Origin: Planococcus sp. CPCC 101016
GTDB taxonomy: Bacteria > Bacillota > Bacilli > Bacillales_A > Planococcaceae
Reading direction: 5' to 3'
Assembly (NCBI RefSeq): GCF_007859295.1
Contig: NZ_VOHB01000006.1
Span: 62,001 to 126,000 of the forward strand
Length of the DNA: 64,000 bases
Shown: piece by piece, positions 39,250 through 48,939 of the stretch
How the letters are laid out: each line of letters opens with the position of its first letter
Numbering within the stretch: the first letter of the stretch is position 1
The notes under the pieces: model-generated
Database searches by the model: none
Seen by the model: only the letters and a program-made list of their open reading frames with translations
What the model was told of the DNA's origin: nothing
Position numbers and translations under genes: made by a program

Positions 39250-40406
39250 CAGTTGGCACCTTCCAATCGTAGGACATTGCTGAAGTGTTTGCTGAATTCC
39301 TCAACAGCTCCAACAGCAGGAGCAAATTGCAGGGTCACGCGTACGCCTTGTAGTCGAAGCTTTTGTGCTTCATCGAACGCCTCGTCTTCATGCAGTTCAT
39401 CAAATAGGATCAATGTATGTTCTTCCTGCTCGGAAACAGCAGAAATGATTTCCAGCAGGCGATCGACACGCAGTCCAAATCCGGTTGCACCGACCTGCAG
39501 CCCAAATTGCTTCATCAGGCCGTCATAGCGCCCGCCGTTTCCAAGCGAAAAGCCGCTCCCTGCTCCATAAACTTCAAATACCAATCCAGTGTAATAAGTC
39601 ATGTGGCTGTTAAATGACAAATCATAAGTAACCGCATCGGCCAAACCACTGCGATCCAATATTTTTTTCAGTTTTTTCATGTCTTCGAATAACGCGGCTT
39701 GTCTGGCATTATGAGGGTCGATCCACTGCTGCCATTCTTCCACTGTAGAAGTTGACATCAAACCAATAAATGACTCCCATTGAGAAGGCGCTATGGTCAA
39801 TTGCTTCGCCAAGCTTTCGAAGCCTACACTGTTCTTTGAAACGAAAGCGCTTCGCACTTTTTCTATTTGCGGCTGATCCAAACCGAAATCCTCAAGAATC
39901 AGCTGCAGCAATTGCGTATGGCCGATAACGAAGCGGCTGGATTTAACATCTAAATTCTTTAAAATATTCCAAGCCAAGATGATGACTTCTGCATCGGCAT
40001 ATAAGGAATTGTCCCCGATCAGCTCTACACCCATCTGCTCAAACTCAGCAGGACGTCCGCCTTCTCTTTTTTGGGCGCGAAAAACGTTTGAATAATAGCC
40101 GAGTCTTACGGGCATCTTTTCTTTCAATAACTTAGAGGCCGCAACACGGGCGATGGGTGACGTCATATCCGGACGCAAAACCAATGTTTCTCCTTGGCTA
40201 TCGAGCAATTTAAAAAGTGCATTATCAGCGATCGCGGATATTTTGCCGATGGTTTCATAGTATTCCAAAGTTGGCGTCTGCAGCAGATCATAACCTGCCT
40301 GTTGAATCATCGTGGTGCCATTCGCGCGCAACTCGGCTTTCTTTTTTGCAATAAATGGAAAATCGTCTCTCATGCCTAATGGTTTCTCGAACATTTGTAT
40401 GGTCAT
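39249..40406 (-). CDS. hisZ: ATP phosphoribosyltransferase regulatory subunit
   Basis: A 385-residue relative of histidyl-tRNA synthetase without aminoacylation, partner of short HisG. Class II synthetase motif 2 remnant [18 protein letters not shown] and motif 3-like [12 protein letters not shown] are visible. First gene of the eight-gene his operon. The ATG has GGGAG 8 bases upstream. I see no T-box leader in the 100 bases before it. Confidence 0.94.
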   Translation of the reverse strand: MTIQMFEKPLGMRDDFPFIAKKKAELRANGTTMIQQAGYDLLQTPTLEYYETIGKISAIADNALFKLLDSQGETLVLRPDMTSPIARVAASKLLKEKMPVRLGYYSNVFRAQKREGGRPAEFEQMGVELIGDNSLYADAEVIILAWNILKNLDVKSSRFVIGHTQLLQLILEDFGLDQPQIEKVRSAFVSKNSVGFESLAKQLTIAPSQWESFIGLMSTSTVEEWQQWIDPHNARQAALFEDMKKLKKILDRSGLADAVTYDLSFNSHMTYYTGLVFEVYGAGSGFSLGNGGRYDGLMKQFGLQVGATGFGLRVDRLLEIISAVSEQEEHTLILFDELHEDEAFDEAQKLRLQGVRVTLQFAPAVGAVEEFSKHFSNVLRLEGAN

Positions 40407-40513
40407 TCATAAAACTCCCTAATATTGGTTATTTTACTTTAGTTCGCTAATGTGGTGAAGTAATAATTATTTTAACGCAATTTTCCATCCATCGTCAAGA
40501 GATATACTCGAAA

Positions 40514-40548
40514 AAAATCCTGAAAGCAATGGATGCTTTCAGGATTTT
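40514..40548 (-). terminator. Terminator of the hprK-lgt-yvoD-ppaX-yvoF cluster
   Basis: A 15-bp perfect stem (AAAATCCTGAAAGCA/TGCTTTCAGGATTTT) followed by T on the minus strand. The TGA stop of yvoF is inside the first arm. Confidence 0.85.
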
Positions 40549-41051
40549 GCTTGGCGCTCTGCCATTTGTTCAGCTGTATAAATGATGCTCATCGGATTTC
40601 CCCCGACAAAAGCTCCAGCTGGCACATCTTTATGGACGAGCGTGGCAGCGGAAACAATGGCGCCGTTTCCAATCGTGATGCCGGGCAAAATCGTGGTGTT
40701 TGCACCGATCATGACGCGGTCTCCGATGACCACATCGCCGAGCCGGTATTCATCTATTAAATATTCATGTGCAAGGATCGTCGTATTGTAACCGATTACC
40801 GAGTTACGTCCGACCACAATCTTTTCCGGAAACATGACATCCGGCATGACCATCAACGCAAAAGAGGAGTGCTCTCCTATTTTCATTTTGAGAAATGTTT
40901 TATACATCCAGTTTTTCATCGGCAAAAACGGCGTATACCTGGCTGTCTGAATCACCAGGAAATTCTTGGCGACCTTCCAAAAAGGTACAGTTTTGTAAAT
41001 ATGCCAAAGCGAATTCGGACCTTCCACAAAATGGCGTTGTGTGTTTCTCAT
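40539..41051 (-). CDS. yvoF: Hexapeptide-repeat acyltransferase (YvoF-like)
   Basis: A 170-residue left-handed beta-helix acetyltransferase. Hexapeptide repeats with [LIV]-G-x-x-[ST] spacing run from 75 to 145 (VGRNSVIGYNTTILAHEYLI, IGDRVMIGANTTILPGITIG, NGAIVSAATLV), with His 97-type catalytic candidate in LAHEYL. Overlaps ppaX by 4 bases. The acceptor sugar is unknown; cell-surface modification is a guess from the neighbours. Confidence 0.85.
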   Translation of the reverse strand: MRNTQRHFVEGPNSLWHIYKTVPFWKVAKNFLVIQTARYTPFLPMKNWMYKTFLKMKIGEHSSFALMVMPDVMFPEKIVVGRNSVIGYNTTILAHEYLIDEYRLGDVVIGDRVMIGANTTILPGITIGNGAIVSAATLVHKDVPAGAFVGGNPMSIIYTAEQMAERQAKS

Positions 41052-41704
41052 TTTACAGCCTCTTTTGTCAGTTCCAGCAAATCGCTGATGTGCTGAAGCA
41101 TATAGTCCGGGTTAAAGCCCGCCAAAAATTCTTCGCCTTTTGCAGCCCAAGCAACTCCTGCTGTACGAACTCCAGCATTTTTTCCGCCTTCGATGTCATG
41201 CGAGTTGTCGCCGATCATCAACGCTTCATCAACCGAAGCGCCTAACTGCTCCAATGCCAGATGCAAAGGTTCCGGATCTGGTTTTGGATTCGTGACATGG
41301 TCCAAGCCGACCAGTACATCGAAGACATCGCTAACGCCCATCAACTGAAGGCCATGGCGAATCGTTTCACTTCTCTTTGTCGATACAATCGCCATTTTAA
41401 GTCCTTGCGCCTTCAACAGACGCAGTGTTTCTGCAACGCCGTCGTATTCTTCCACCAACTCGTCATGCAAAGTCCGGTTGATGCTGCGGTACTGAGCTGT
41501 CAGCTCTTCTACACGATCCGGATCGATCGCCATAAACGTCTGTTCCAGTGAGGGACCGATAAAATGCAAGGCATCCTCCCGGTCAAAACGGCCCGGATAA
41601 TGTTCATCCAGCACGGACAGGAAAGTCTGGATGATCAGTTCATTGGTATCCAGCAAAGTCCCATCAAAATCGAATAATAGCGTATTGATTTTTTTTACTG
41701 TCAT
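41048..41704 (-). CDS. ppaX: Pyrophosphatase PpaX (HAD family)
   Basis: A 218-residue HAD phosphatase that in B. subtilis hydrolyses the pyrophosphate made when HprK/P dephosphorylates Ser-HPr. Motif I is LLFDFDGTLLDT, motif II IVSTKRSE, motif III/IV PKPDPEPLH and MIGDNSHDIEGGKNAG. Its gene neighbours include hprK, which fits this role. Overlaps yvoD and yvoF by 4 bases. Confidence 0.93.
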   Translation of the reverse strand: MTVKKINTLLFDFDGTLLDTNELIIQTFLSVLDEHYPGRFDREDALHFIGPSLEQTFMAIDPDRVEELTAQYRSINRTLHDELVEEYDGVAETLRLLKAQGLKMAIVSTKRSETIRHGLQLMGVSDVFDVLVGLDHVTNPKPDPEPLHLALEQLGASVDEALMIGDNSHDIEGGKNAGVRTAGVAWAAKGEEFLAGFNPDYMLQHISDLLELTKEAVK

Positions 41705-42648
41705 GTAGAAAACACTTCCTTCTGTTTTTCTTCTGATTTACGCCACATATAGGAAACAAAGATTGTCAGTCCTAGAGCCGTAACCACACGAATTGCCAAC
41801 AACGGCCATATTGGAATACCAAGCGGGATAAAAATAAGGGTATCTTCCACGATAGCATGGCAGGCCACCAAGAAAATAAACACCAATGTCGCATCCTTCT
41901 TACTGACGCCGTCTTCTTGCACCGCCTGTATCATTACTCCTGCTCCCATCGCCAGTCCGAAGATTAATCCGGAAGCAAGCGTCAAGGAAGCATTTTTCTC
42001 TACACCCAATAGGCGGGTCAATGGTCCGAGCATGGCGGATATTTTCTCCAAGTATTTTTTATCTTTCAGAATTTGAATCATGATCATCAATGGAATGACG
42101 ATCATTGCCAATTGCAGCACACCGAATGAAGCTTTTTCCAGTCCAATCAGGAAGATCCCCATCCAATTTTCAGGTGCCGCAACTGCTTCAGGTGCGAAAC
42201 CGTATTGCGCCACTTCACCCCCGCCTTTCCACAGCAGGTTAATGAAGATGGCCGATAGTCCGGCCAAACCGAAGCGTACAAACAGAACCACCCATAGTTT
42301 GACGCCAACTTTCAGCGCTACACCGGTTTCAATGAACAAATTATGCGAGAAAGAAAGCATGACGGCCAGAATAAAGACTTCTTTAACCGTCAAATCCAGT
42401 GACAGAATACCAGCTATTCCGGCATAGAGATTCAAGGCATTTCCCAAAACCAGCGGAATGGCTGCATCTCCGCTTAAACCAAATAAACCCATAATTGGCG
42501 CTACCAAATCGATGATGAATGGCAGAACCGGTGTATATTGAAGCATCGTGACGAGCAGGGTGATAGGAAAAATAATTTTCCCCAATGCCCAAGTCGTCTT
42601 CAGCCCAGCTTTCAATCCATTTTTCAGTGTCGACATCAGATCGCTCAT
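41701..42648 (-). CDS. yvoD: Nucleoside-recognition (gate) domain membrane protein (YvoD-like)
   Basis: About 315 residues with some eight membrane segments and the gate-type domain of the SpmA/SpmB/FeoB class (FPITLLVTMLQYTPVL; SFSHNLFIETGVALKV; ACHAIVEDTLIFIPLG). The start is uncertain: 42708 would overlap lgt by over 50 bases, while 42648 begins 7 bases after the lgt stop but has a weak ribosome binding site. Overlaps ppaX by 4. Transport function unknown. Confidence 0.82.
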   Translation of the reverse strand: MSDLMSTLKNGLKAGLKTTWALGKIIFPITLLVTMLQYTPVLPFIIDLVAPIMGLFGLSGDAAIPLVLGNALNLYAGIAGILSLDLTVKEVFILAVMLSFSHNLFIETGVALKVGVKLWVVLFVRFGLAGLSAIFINLLWKGGGEVAQYGFAPEAVAAPENWMGIFLIGLEKASFGVLQLAMIVIPLMIMIQILKDKKYLEKISAMLGPLTRLLGVEKNASLTLASGLIFGLAMGAGVMIQAVQEDGVSKKDATLVFIFLVACHAIVEDTLIFIPLGIPIWPLLAIRVVTALGLTIFVSYMWRKSEEKQKEVFST

Positions 42649-42655
42649 TTCTTGA

Positions 42656-43477
42656 TTATTTGTCTTTATATCGTGGCGGATTTTTAATTGCTGCACGGCG
42701 GTAAACAATGAATACCACCGCGATGATGATGGCGACTACTGAGACCAGCTGTGCAGCACGAAGTTCACCAACTACGTACAAGCTGTCCGTCCGCATGCCT
42801 TCGATAAAGAAACGTCCAACAGAATACCAAATCATATAGAAGAAAAATAATTCCCCGCGTACCAAATTGACTTTCCGAAGCAACAGCAAAATGATGATGC
42901 CTACAAGACTCCACATGGATTCATACAAGAAAGTCGGATGGTAATAAGCGCCATCTATGTACATGTGATTAATGATCCAATCCGGAATGAACAGATTCTC
43001 CAGGAAGGTACGGGACACTTCGCCGCCATGGGCTTCCTGATTAATGAAATTACCCCACCGGCCAATCGCTTGGCCGATTAAAATACTTGGCGCTAAAATA
43101 TCTGCTACTTTTAAAAATGAAGTATTGCGTTTTTTAGTAAATACATAAGCAACAATCACTGATGCAATCAATGCCCCATGAATCGCGATGCCGCCATTCC
43201 AAATAGCGATCACATCACCTAAATTATTTCTGTAATGCTCCCACTCGAACGCCACATAATAAATGCGGGCACCGACAATCGCCAACGGCACCGCCCAAAT
43301 CAGTAAATCAGTTAAATATTCGGGATGCAAACCCCGTTTGACCATTTCACGCTGCCCCACCAAAAAGGCAATGACAATCCCTGCAGCAATGATAACACCA
43401 TACCAGCGTACGGTTATCGGACCGAGCGAAAAAGCGATTGGGTCTATTGTAGCCAGTAATGAAAACATTTCGTGCAC
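42656..43477 (-). CDS. lgt: Prolipoprotein diacylglyceryl transferase
   Basis: Adds diacylglycerol to the lipobox cysteine of prelipoproteins, 273 residues, seven membrane segments. ITVRWYGVIIAAGIV and the signature IGRWGNFINQEAHGGE (with the essential Arg/Asn region) are visible. It would act on the lipoproteins found in this window. Follows hprK by 12 bases. Confidence 0.96.
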   Translation of the reverse strand: MHEMFSLLATIDPIAFSLGPITVRWYGVIIAAGIVIAFLVGQREMVKRGLHPEYLTDLLIWAVPLAIVGARIYYVAFEWEHYRNNLGDVIAIWNGGIAIHGALIASVIVAYVFTKKRNTSFLKVADILAPSILIGQAIGRWGNFINQEAHGGEVSRTFLENLFIPDWIINHMYIDGAYYHPTFLYESMWSLVGIIILLLLRKVNLVRGELFFFYMIWYSVGRFFIEGMRTDSLYVVGELRAAQLVSVVAIIIAVVFIVYRRAAIKNPPRYKDK

Positions 43478-43489
43478 CTTCCTATTCGC

Positions 43490-44416
43490 TTAGTTTGTAT
43501 CCTGTGCAATAACGTCATTTAAACGCTTTGAAAATTCTTCAGCAGCATTGATGCCCATCCGCTTCAATCGATAGTTCATCGCAGCAACTTCTATAATGAC
43601 GGATAAATTTCGCCCAGGACGAACAGGAATTGTCAGCTTTGTCAGATGCGTATCAATAATTTTCATCTTTTCTTCTTCAAGTCCAAGACGGTCATAGGTT
43701 TTATCCTGATCCCAAATCTCCAGATCGATAACCAAGGATATACGTTTGAACGTCCGAATAGCGCTTGCTCCAAACAAAGTCATAATATCGATGATTCCGA
43801 CTCCTCGAATTTCGAGCAAGTGCTCTATCAGTTTTGGAGAATGGCCGACCAATGTATTCTCGCCTTCCTGATGTATTTCCACACAATCATCTGCCACCAG
43901 ACGATGTCCTTTTTTGACAAGTTCCAGCGCTGTTTCACTTTTACCGACACCGCTTTTTCCTGTCAGCAAAACGCCTACACCGTAAATATCAACAAGCACA
44001 CCATGGATGGCCGTTGTCGGTGCCAATTGGCTTTCTAAAAAATTTGTTAGTAAACTGGAAAAGCGCGTTGTTGACATTGGAGTGGTCATAACTGGAACAT
44101 GACGGCTGCTTGAAGCAATAACCAATTCTTCCGGAACTGGAACACCGTGCGAAACGATAATGGCCGGTGTATCGTCGGTGCATAGTTTCATCATACGGTC
44201 CAGCCGCTCTTCCGGTAATAGCATGGAAAAAAAAGAAAGCTCGGTTTTGCCGAGCAGCTGTACACGGTTTGCCGGATAATGAGTAAAATAGCCGGCCATT
44301 TCCAAACCGGGTCTTGAAATATCGCTGATTGGAATATGGCGGCCGATGCCTTCTTCGCCGCTGATCAAATCCAGCTCGAACATTTCCATCACTTGTTTCG
44401 TTGTTACTTGTCCCAT
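43490..44416 (-). CDS. hprK: HPr kinase/phosphorylase
   Basis: Bifunctional sensor of carbon state that phosphorylates and dephosphorylates Ser 46 of HPr and Crh, 308 residues. Walker A is [17 protein letters not shown] (near 152), the HprK signature is [11 protein letters not shown], and the C-terminal helix and [13 protein letters not shown] are typical. The start at 44416 has GAGGGG 7 bases upstream and removes five residues from the longer frame. First gene of its operon. Confidence 0.96.
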   Translation of the reverse strand: MGQVTTKQVMEMFELDLISGEEGIGRHIPISDISRPGLEMAGYFTHYPANRVQLLGKTELSFFSMLLPEERLDRMMKLCTDDTPAIIVSHGVPVPEELVIASSSRHVPVMTTPMSTTRFSSLLTNFLESQLAPTTAIHGVLVDIYGVGVLLTGKSGVGKSETALELVKKGHRLVADDCVEIHQEGENTLVGHSPKLIEHLLEIRGVGIIDIMTLFGASAIRTFKRISLVIDLEIWDQDKTYDRLGLEEEKMKIIDTHLTKLTIPVRPGRNLSVIIEVAAMNYRLKRMGINAAEEFSKRLNDVIAQDTN

Positions 44417-44584
44417 TTTGTTACCCCTCATTCCTTATCCACGCATTATTTCGAATTTTCATCGAAGTTGTTCTTTTTACATGCGGTTTGCTTTTATTTT
44501 AACATGGAAAAAATAAATTTGAAGATTTTTGTCCCCATTCCAGGTTCCTCCTGCTATATAAACGGCAAAAGGAGGTTTTTTATA

Positions 44585-45139
44585 ATGAAGATCATGATTG
44601 ATGCCGGACACGGTCCGGAGACAGCTGGAAAGCGTTCACCGGATGGACGGCTCCGAGAATTCCAGTTTAACTCTGCGGTTGCAAAAGAAGTTAAAGATCG
44701 CTTGATCCTGGATGGCCATAGTGTTTTCTTCAGTCATCAAAACGATTTGGACGTTCCGCTGCATGAACGCACAAAACTCGCAAATCGTTTGAAAGTGGAC
44801 ATCTTCATTTCCATTCACGCAAATGCATCTGGTCAAACTTTCAACTCTGCACATGGTTTGGAAACCTTTATCTACAGCAATCCACAGCAGGCAACCCGCA
44901 AACTTGCAACCAGGGTTCAAAGCTCTCTTGTCCAGGTGACAGGCCGCAAAGACCGCGGAGTCAAACAAGGCGATTTTGCAGTTTTGCGGGATACTCACAT
45001 GCCAGCCATACTTGTGGAATGCGGCTTTATGACCCATAAACAAGAAGTCGAATTACTTAAATCGGCTGTTTACCGAAAACGCTGTGCCCTCGGCATCTGT
45101 TTCGGCATTGCTTGCTTTGAAGCAAGCCATTCATTATGA
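44585..45139 (+). CDS. N-acetylmuramoyl-L-alanine amidase
   Basis: A 184-residue Amidase_3 zinc enzyme that cuts the amide between muramic acid and the stem peptide. Zinc-binding segments: MIDAGHGPET (His), GRLREFQFN (Glu), FISIHANAS (His), and the catalytic Glu in LVECGFMTHKQEVELLKS. No signal peptide and no cell-wall binding domain, so it resembles CwlD-type or phage endolysin-type small amidases. AAAGGAGG lies 7 bases before the ATG; the frame is open further upstream but without a ribosome binding site. First of three plus-strand accessory genes. Confidence 0.85.
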   Translation: MKIMIDAGHGPETAGKRSPDGRLREFQFNSAVAKEVKDRLILDGHSVFFSHQNDLDVPLHERTKLANRLKVDIFISIHANASGQTFNSAHGLETFIYSNPQQATRKLATRVQSSLVQVTGRKDRGVKQGDFAVLRDTHMPAILVECGFMTHKQEVELLKSAVYRKRCALGICFGIACFEASHSL

Positions 45140-45242
45140 CGTATTAACTCAATTACTCCTCGACGTGGACGCCTTCAGGGCTTTCACGTTTTTCTTATTG
45201 TCGGCTATTAATTCTGCTAAACTGAAGTTAAGAGGTGACATC

Positions 45243-47189
45243 ATGAACAAAACCATCGGAATTCTTGCGCATGTCGATGCCGGCAAAACGACTTTTTCAG
45301 AACAGTTGCTCTATCATACAAAAAGCATTCGCCAGCGTGGCCGAGTCGATCATCAAAGCGCTTTTCTAGACAGTCACGCCATTGAAAAAAGCCGCGGCAT
45401 TACAATTTTCGCCGACCAAGCCAGCTTTACTTTCAACGGATCAACTTATTTTCTCATTGATACGCCAGGACATGTCGACTTTTCTCCGGAAATGGAACGC
45501 TCGATTCAAGTCATGGATTACGCCATTATTCTTATCAGTGCGGTTGACGGCATTGAGGGACATACTGAAACCGTATGGCAGCTTCTTCAAAAACATAAAG
45601 TGCCGGTTTTTTTCTTCATTAATAAAACCGATCGTGAAGGAGCCGATCCTGCAGGCGTACTAGAGGAAATTCGCTCGAACTTTACAAAGGATGCGTTTGA
45701 TCTTACTGCATTCTCAACAAGCGGGAGCATGAATGAAGAACTGATTGAATTTATCGCTGAACGAAACGAAGAATTACTGAATCTGTACTTGGATGCCGGG
45801 TACCAAGAAGGTCTTTGGCTGAAGGCAGCCCAAAGAATGATTGAAACTAATCAACTCTTTCCCTGCGCCAGTGGGTCCGCGCTGCAGGATATTGGCGTAC
45901 TCGAGTTTCTGATACAGCTCGACCAGTTGACAGTCAGCAATTATTCAGCAAACGAAGAATTCGGAGCTCAAATCTACAAAATCCGCCATGACGAAAACGG
46001 CAACCGGATCTGTTACTTGAAAGCTTTCAGTGGAACCCTCCAGGTTCGTGACAAATTATCATATGGTCCAGAACGGATTCAGGAAAAAGTGACGCAAATC
46101 CGCATGTACAACGGCCATAAATTCCAGACAGTTGAACAGGCACAGGCGGGCGAACTGTTTGGGATTGCTGGATTGACAGAAGCGTCTATTGGCGATACCC
46201 TCGGTGTCTTACAGGAAAAAACTACTTTTGACGTAGTTCCTACATTAAAATCAACTGTTCTTTTTGATTCTTCCTTCAATGCAAAAGAAGTGCTAGCCAG
46301 TTTCAAAATTCTTGGTGCCGAAGATCCTTCCTTATCCGTTTTCTGGGATGAATATTTCCAAAAAATCCAGATCCAAGTTATGGGAACTATTCAATTGGAG
46401 GTTTTGGCGCAAGTGCTGCCCGAACGCTTCGGGCAGACGGTCCGATTTGGAAAACCTGAAATTCTGTATAAAGAAACCCTTGAGTTTCCGGTCATCGGGT
46501 ACGGCCACTTTGAACCGCTTCGTCATTATGCGGAAGTTCATCTTAAGTTGGAGCCCGGCGAACGCGGCAGCGGCTTTCAAGTGGCTAATGCCTGTCATGC
46601 TGACGCTTTATCTGTCGGCCACCAAAACCTTATCCTGCATCATCTGACCGAACGCGTCCACCATGGTTTGCTGACCGGCTCTCCTGTCACGGATATGAAA
46701 GCTACTCTAGTAACCGGACGCGGACATAACCAACACACTTCAGGCGGCGACTTCCGAGAGGCCTCTTTCCGTGCACTTCGCCAAGGATTGGAAAAAGCAC
46801 AAAATCGTTTACTCGAACCCATGTACCGCTTCAAGATTAAAGTGGATCTTGAGCAAATGGGGAAAGTGCTATCAGACATTCAACAAGCATATGGAAAATT
46901 TGATGCGCCTGAAACAAAGGATGGAAAAACAATGATAACGGGTCGTGTACCGGTCGCGACATTTATGAATTACAGCACTGAATTTGCATCTTTCACTCAC
47001 GGCAAAGGTGTGCTTAGCCTGTTATTTGATGGCTATGATTTCTGTCATAATCAAGAGGAAGTAATCGATCTTATTGGCTATGTGAAAACTGCGGATCCCC
47101 TGTATACCTCTACCTCCATTTTTTGTGCTAAAGGCCAGGGCTATAAAGTTCCTTGGGATGAAGCCGAGAAAGCGATGCATTGTTTGTAA
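45243..47189 (+). CDS. Tet(M)-like ribosome-protection/EF-G-like GTPase
   Basis: A 648-residue translational GTPase. G1 is AHVDAGKTTFSEQLLY, G2 region EKSRGITIF, G3 IDTPGHVDF, G4 FINKTDREG. Domains II-V follow the Tet(M)/Tet(O) plan (LLEPMYRFKIKV, ITGRVPVATFMNY). Length is close to Tet(M) (639, as recalled). In Tet(M) the domain-IV loop that displaces tetracycline contains YSPVS; here the equivalent stretch reads GRGHNQHTSGGDFR, so true tetracycline resistance is doubtful. AAGAGGTGACATC precedes ATG 45243; an earlier in-frame start at 45084 overlaps the amidase gene and has no site. Family call firm, role open. Confidence 0.85.
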   Translation: MNKTIGILAHVDAGKTTFSEQLLYHTKSIRQRGRVDHQSAFLDSHAIEKSRGITIFADQASFTFNGSTYFLIDTPGHVDFSPEMERSIQVMDYAIILISAVDGIEGHTETVWQLLQKHKVPVFFFINKTDREGADPAGVLEEIRSNFTKDAFDLTAFSTSGSMNEELIEFIAERNEELLNLYLDAGYQEGLWLKAAQRMIETNQLFPCASGSALQDIGVLEFLIQLDQLTVSNYSANEEFGAQIYKIRHDENGNRICYLKAFSGTLQVRDKLSYGPERIQEKVTQIRMYNGHKFQTVEQAQAGELFGIAGLTEASIGDTLGVLQEKTTFDVVPTLKSTVLFDSSFNAKEVLASFKILGAEDPSLSVFWDEYFQKIQIQVMGTIQLEVLAQVLPERFGQTVRFGKPEILYKETLEFPVIGYGHFEPLRHYAEVHLKLEPGERGSGFQVANACHADALSVGHQNLILHHLTERVHHGLLTGSPVTDMKATLVTGRGHNQHTSGGDFREASFRALRQGLEKAQNRLLEPMYRFKIKVDLEQMGKVLSDIQQAYGKFDAPETKDGKTMITGRVPVATFMNYSTEFASFTHGKGVLSLLFDGYDFCHNQEEVIDLIGYVKTADPLYTSTSIFCAKGQGYKVPWDEAEKAMHCL

Positions 47190-47221
47190 AACCATATTCT
47201 AAAGAAAAGAGGGATAACGGT

Positions 47222-47647
47222 ATGTACGAGCAAAAAACAAGAGAAACAGATGCTGATGTGATTCAATTCCTTGAATCAGTCGAACATCCTAAAAAGCGAC
47301 AGGATGCCTATAGATTACTTGAACTATTTGAACAGACAAGCGGTTTTCCAGCTAGAATGTGGGGATCCAGCATTATTGGATTCGGGTCCTACCATTATGT
47401 GTATAAAACTGGTCACGAAGGTAACGCACCACTTGTCGGTTTTTCGCCACGCAAAGCGAAGATCAGCCTGTATTTCGCAACAGGCGATGAAGACCGGGGT
47501 CCCTTGCTTGAGAAATTCGGAAAACATACCAGCGGAAAAGGCTGCGTCTATATCAATAAAGTCGAAGATGTGGATTTGGATGTACTGAAGCAATTAATCA
47601 GAAAATCAATTGATTTTCTACAAGAGCTCTATCCCGAAATAAAATAA
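47222..47647 (+). CDS. DUF1801 protein (YdhG-like)
   Basis: A 141-residue protein of the DUF1801/YdhG-like family, function unknown. Typical pattern: DADVIQFLESVEHPKKRQDAY, ARMWGSSIIGFGSYHYVYKT, and GFSPRKAKISLYFATG, ending in a helix LDVLKQLIRKSIDFLQ. ATG 47222 is 9 bases after AGAGGG; the frame to 47180 overlaps the GTPase gene. Terminator follows at once. Confidence 0.82.
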   Translation: MYEQKTRETDADVIQFLESVEHPKKRQDAYRLLELFEQTSGFPARMWGSSIIGFGSYHYVYKTGHEGNAPLVGFSPRKAKISLYFATGDEDRGPLLEKFGKHTSGKGCVYINKVEDVDLDVLKQLIRKSIDFLQELYPEIK

Positions 47648-47678
47648 AACGGACAGCCCTATGATGGCTGTCCGTTTT
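47646..47678. terminator. Bidirectional terminator
   Basis: A 13-bp perfect stem (AAAACGGACAGCC/GGCTGTCCGTTTT), T runs on both sides, between the convergent DUF1801 and M20 genes. Confidence 0.85.
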
Positions 47679-47685
47679 TTGTTTT

Positions 47686-48918
47686 CTAAAGCAACGGCGG
47701 GCTGACTTTTTCTACTCCAACCAACCCCAAAATTGTCATTAAACTTTTTTGGATAGCCAAATGACCATTTTTAGGGTCATGCCATTCTTCCAAAGTATGT
47801 GCCTTGTCAAACTCTCCACCCAACCCTATGGTGATGGCCGGTATTCCGATACTCATCGGATAATTGGCATCGGTGCTGCTCGGTTCCTTCAATTGTGGTT
47901 CTGCCCCAAGTGCCCGAATTGCAGCGCTTGCCACCTGCACAATCGGCTCATCAGCTGATTGGCTTGCGGGTGGACGGTTGCCGAAACGGTCGGTTTCGAC
48001 GCGCAGGCGATCATCGCCCCAACGTGCATTTTCAGCTTGAGCTGCCTCTTCCACGATTGCCAAAAAGCGCTCTTCCAATTTGTCCAGCTCGTGTTGATCA
48101 TTAGAGCGGAGATCAACTAGCATAGACGCTTCCTGTGCAATGGCGTTGACCGATGTGCCGCCGGAAATCTGTCCGATTGAAAAAGTTGTTTTGGGTTGAT
48201 CCGGCGTTTCTAGGTCAGCAATGGCAGCCATCGCTCTACCCAGAGCATGTGTAGCACTCGGGGTGCCGAAAGCTGCAAAGCTGTGGCCTCCCGGACCTTT
48301 GTATGTAACTTTGTAGCGATAACTGCCCGTAGCTAAATACGTAATGAAATTATAGCCTGGACCATCCAGCGAAAGAAAAGCATCAATGTCTTCATGTTCC
48401 GTAAAGAAAGCCTTTACACCACGTAAATCACCGGCACCCTCCTCGCCGACTGTTCCGCCAAAAATGATGTCTCCGCTATTTTTAATTTCCGCCTCGTTAA
48501 ATGCTCTCACAACTGCCAACAACTCAGCCAGCCCGCGGGTATCGTCTCCGATTCCAGGTGCATGAAGCACACCTTCCCTATCATGGACAGTCGTGTCGGT
48601 ACCCTCCGGAAAGACTGTATCCAAGTGAGCCGATACAAAGATTTTCGGACCCTGGCCTTGTCCTTTACGCAATCCATACGCATTCCCTTCGTTATCCATG
48701 CGAACATCTTCTAAACCAAGATCCTCAAGACGTTCCATGAAGTTTTGGGCACGCCGCTGTTCCTTAAAAGGTGGAGCTGGAATTTCTGTTAAGGCAATCT
48801 GTTCCTCGATTGTCCGCTGATGATCCTGTTCAATAAATGCAAGAGCCTGCTGAATCGCAGTGTCATTTAGCAATTCGTCAAAAGCTTCTTTTACAGTAGC
48901 AGCATTATTTTTGTTCAC
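47686..48918 (-). CDS. M20 family metallopeptidase
   Basis: A 410-residue zinc peptidase of the M20 clan. Zinc ligands are in FVSAHLDTVFPEG, GIGDDTRGLA and the Glu pair GGTVGEEGAGDLRG; the dimerisation domain lies about 190-310 (KVTYKGPGGHSFAAFG), and the last ligand near TIGLGGEFDKAHTLEEW. Similar to PepT-like M20B proteins. Start is GTG with GGAGGAG upstream. The substrate is unknown. Closely spaced with the potassium channel gene. Confidence 0.88.
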   Translation of the reverse strand: MNKNNAATVKEAFDELLNDTAIQQALAFIEQDHQRTIEEQIALTEIPAPPFKEQRRAQNFMERLEDLGLEDVRMDNEGNAYGLRKGQGQGPKIFVSAHLDTVFPEGTDTTVHDREGVLHAPGIGDDTRGLAELLAVVRAFNEAEIKNSGDIIFGGTVGEEGAGDLRGVKAFFTEHEDIDAFLSLDGPGYNFITYLATGSYRYKVTYKGPGGHSFAAFGTPSATHALGRAMAAIADLETPDQPKTTFSIGQISGGTSVNAIAQEASMLVDLRSNDQHELDKLEERFLAIVEEAAQAENARWGDDRLRVETDRFGNRPPASQSADEPIVQVASAAIRALGAEPQLKEPSSTDANYPMSIGIPAITIGLGGEFDKAHTLEEWHDPKNGHLAIQKSLMTILGLVGVEKVSPPLL

Positions 48919-48939
48919 ACGATCTCCTCCTGATTTCGG

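Noticed and set aside
40407..40540. T-box or other leader in front of the his operon
   Set aside because: No specifier-loop pattern, no AGGGTGGNACCGCG-type sequence and too little room.
44336..44584. Longer amidase start overlapping hprK
   Set aside because: The upstream extension has no ribosome binding site, overlaps hprK on the other strand, and does not resemble a signal peptide.
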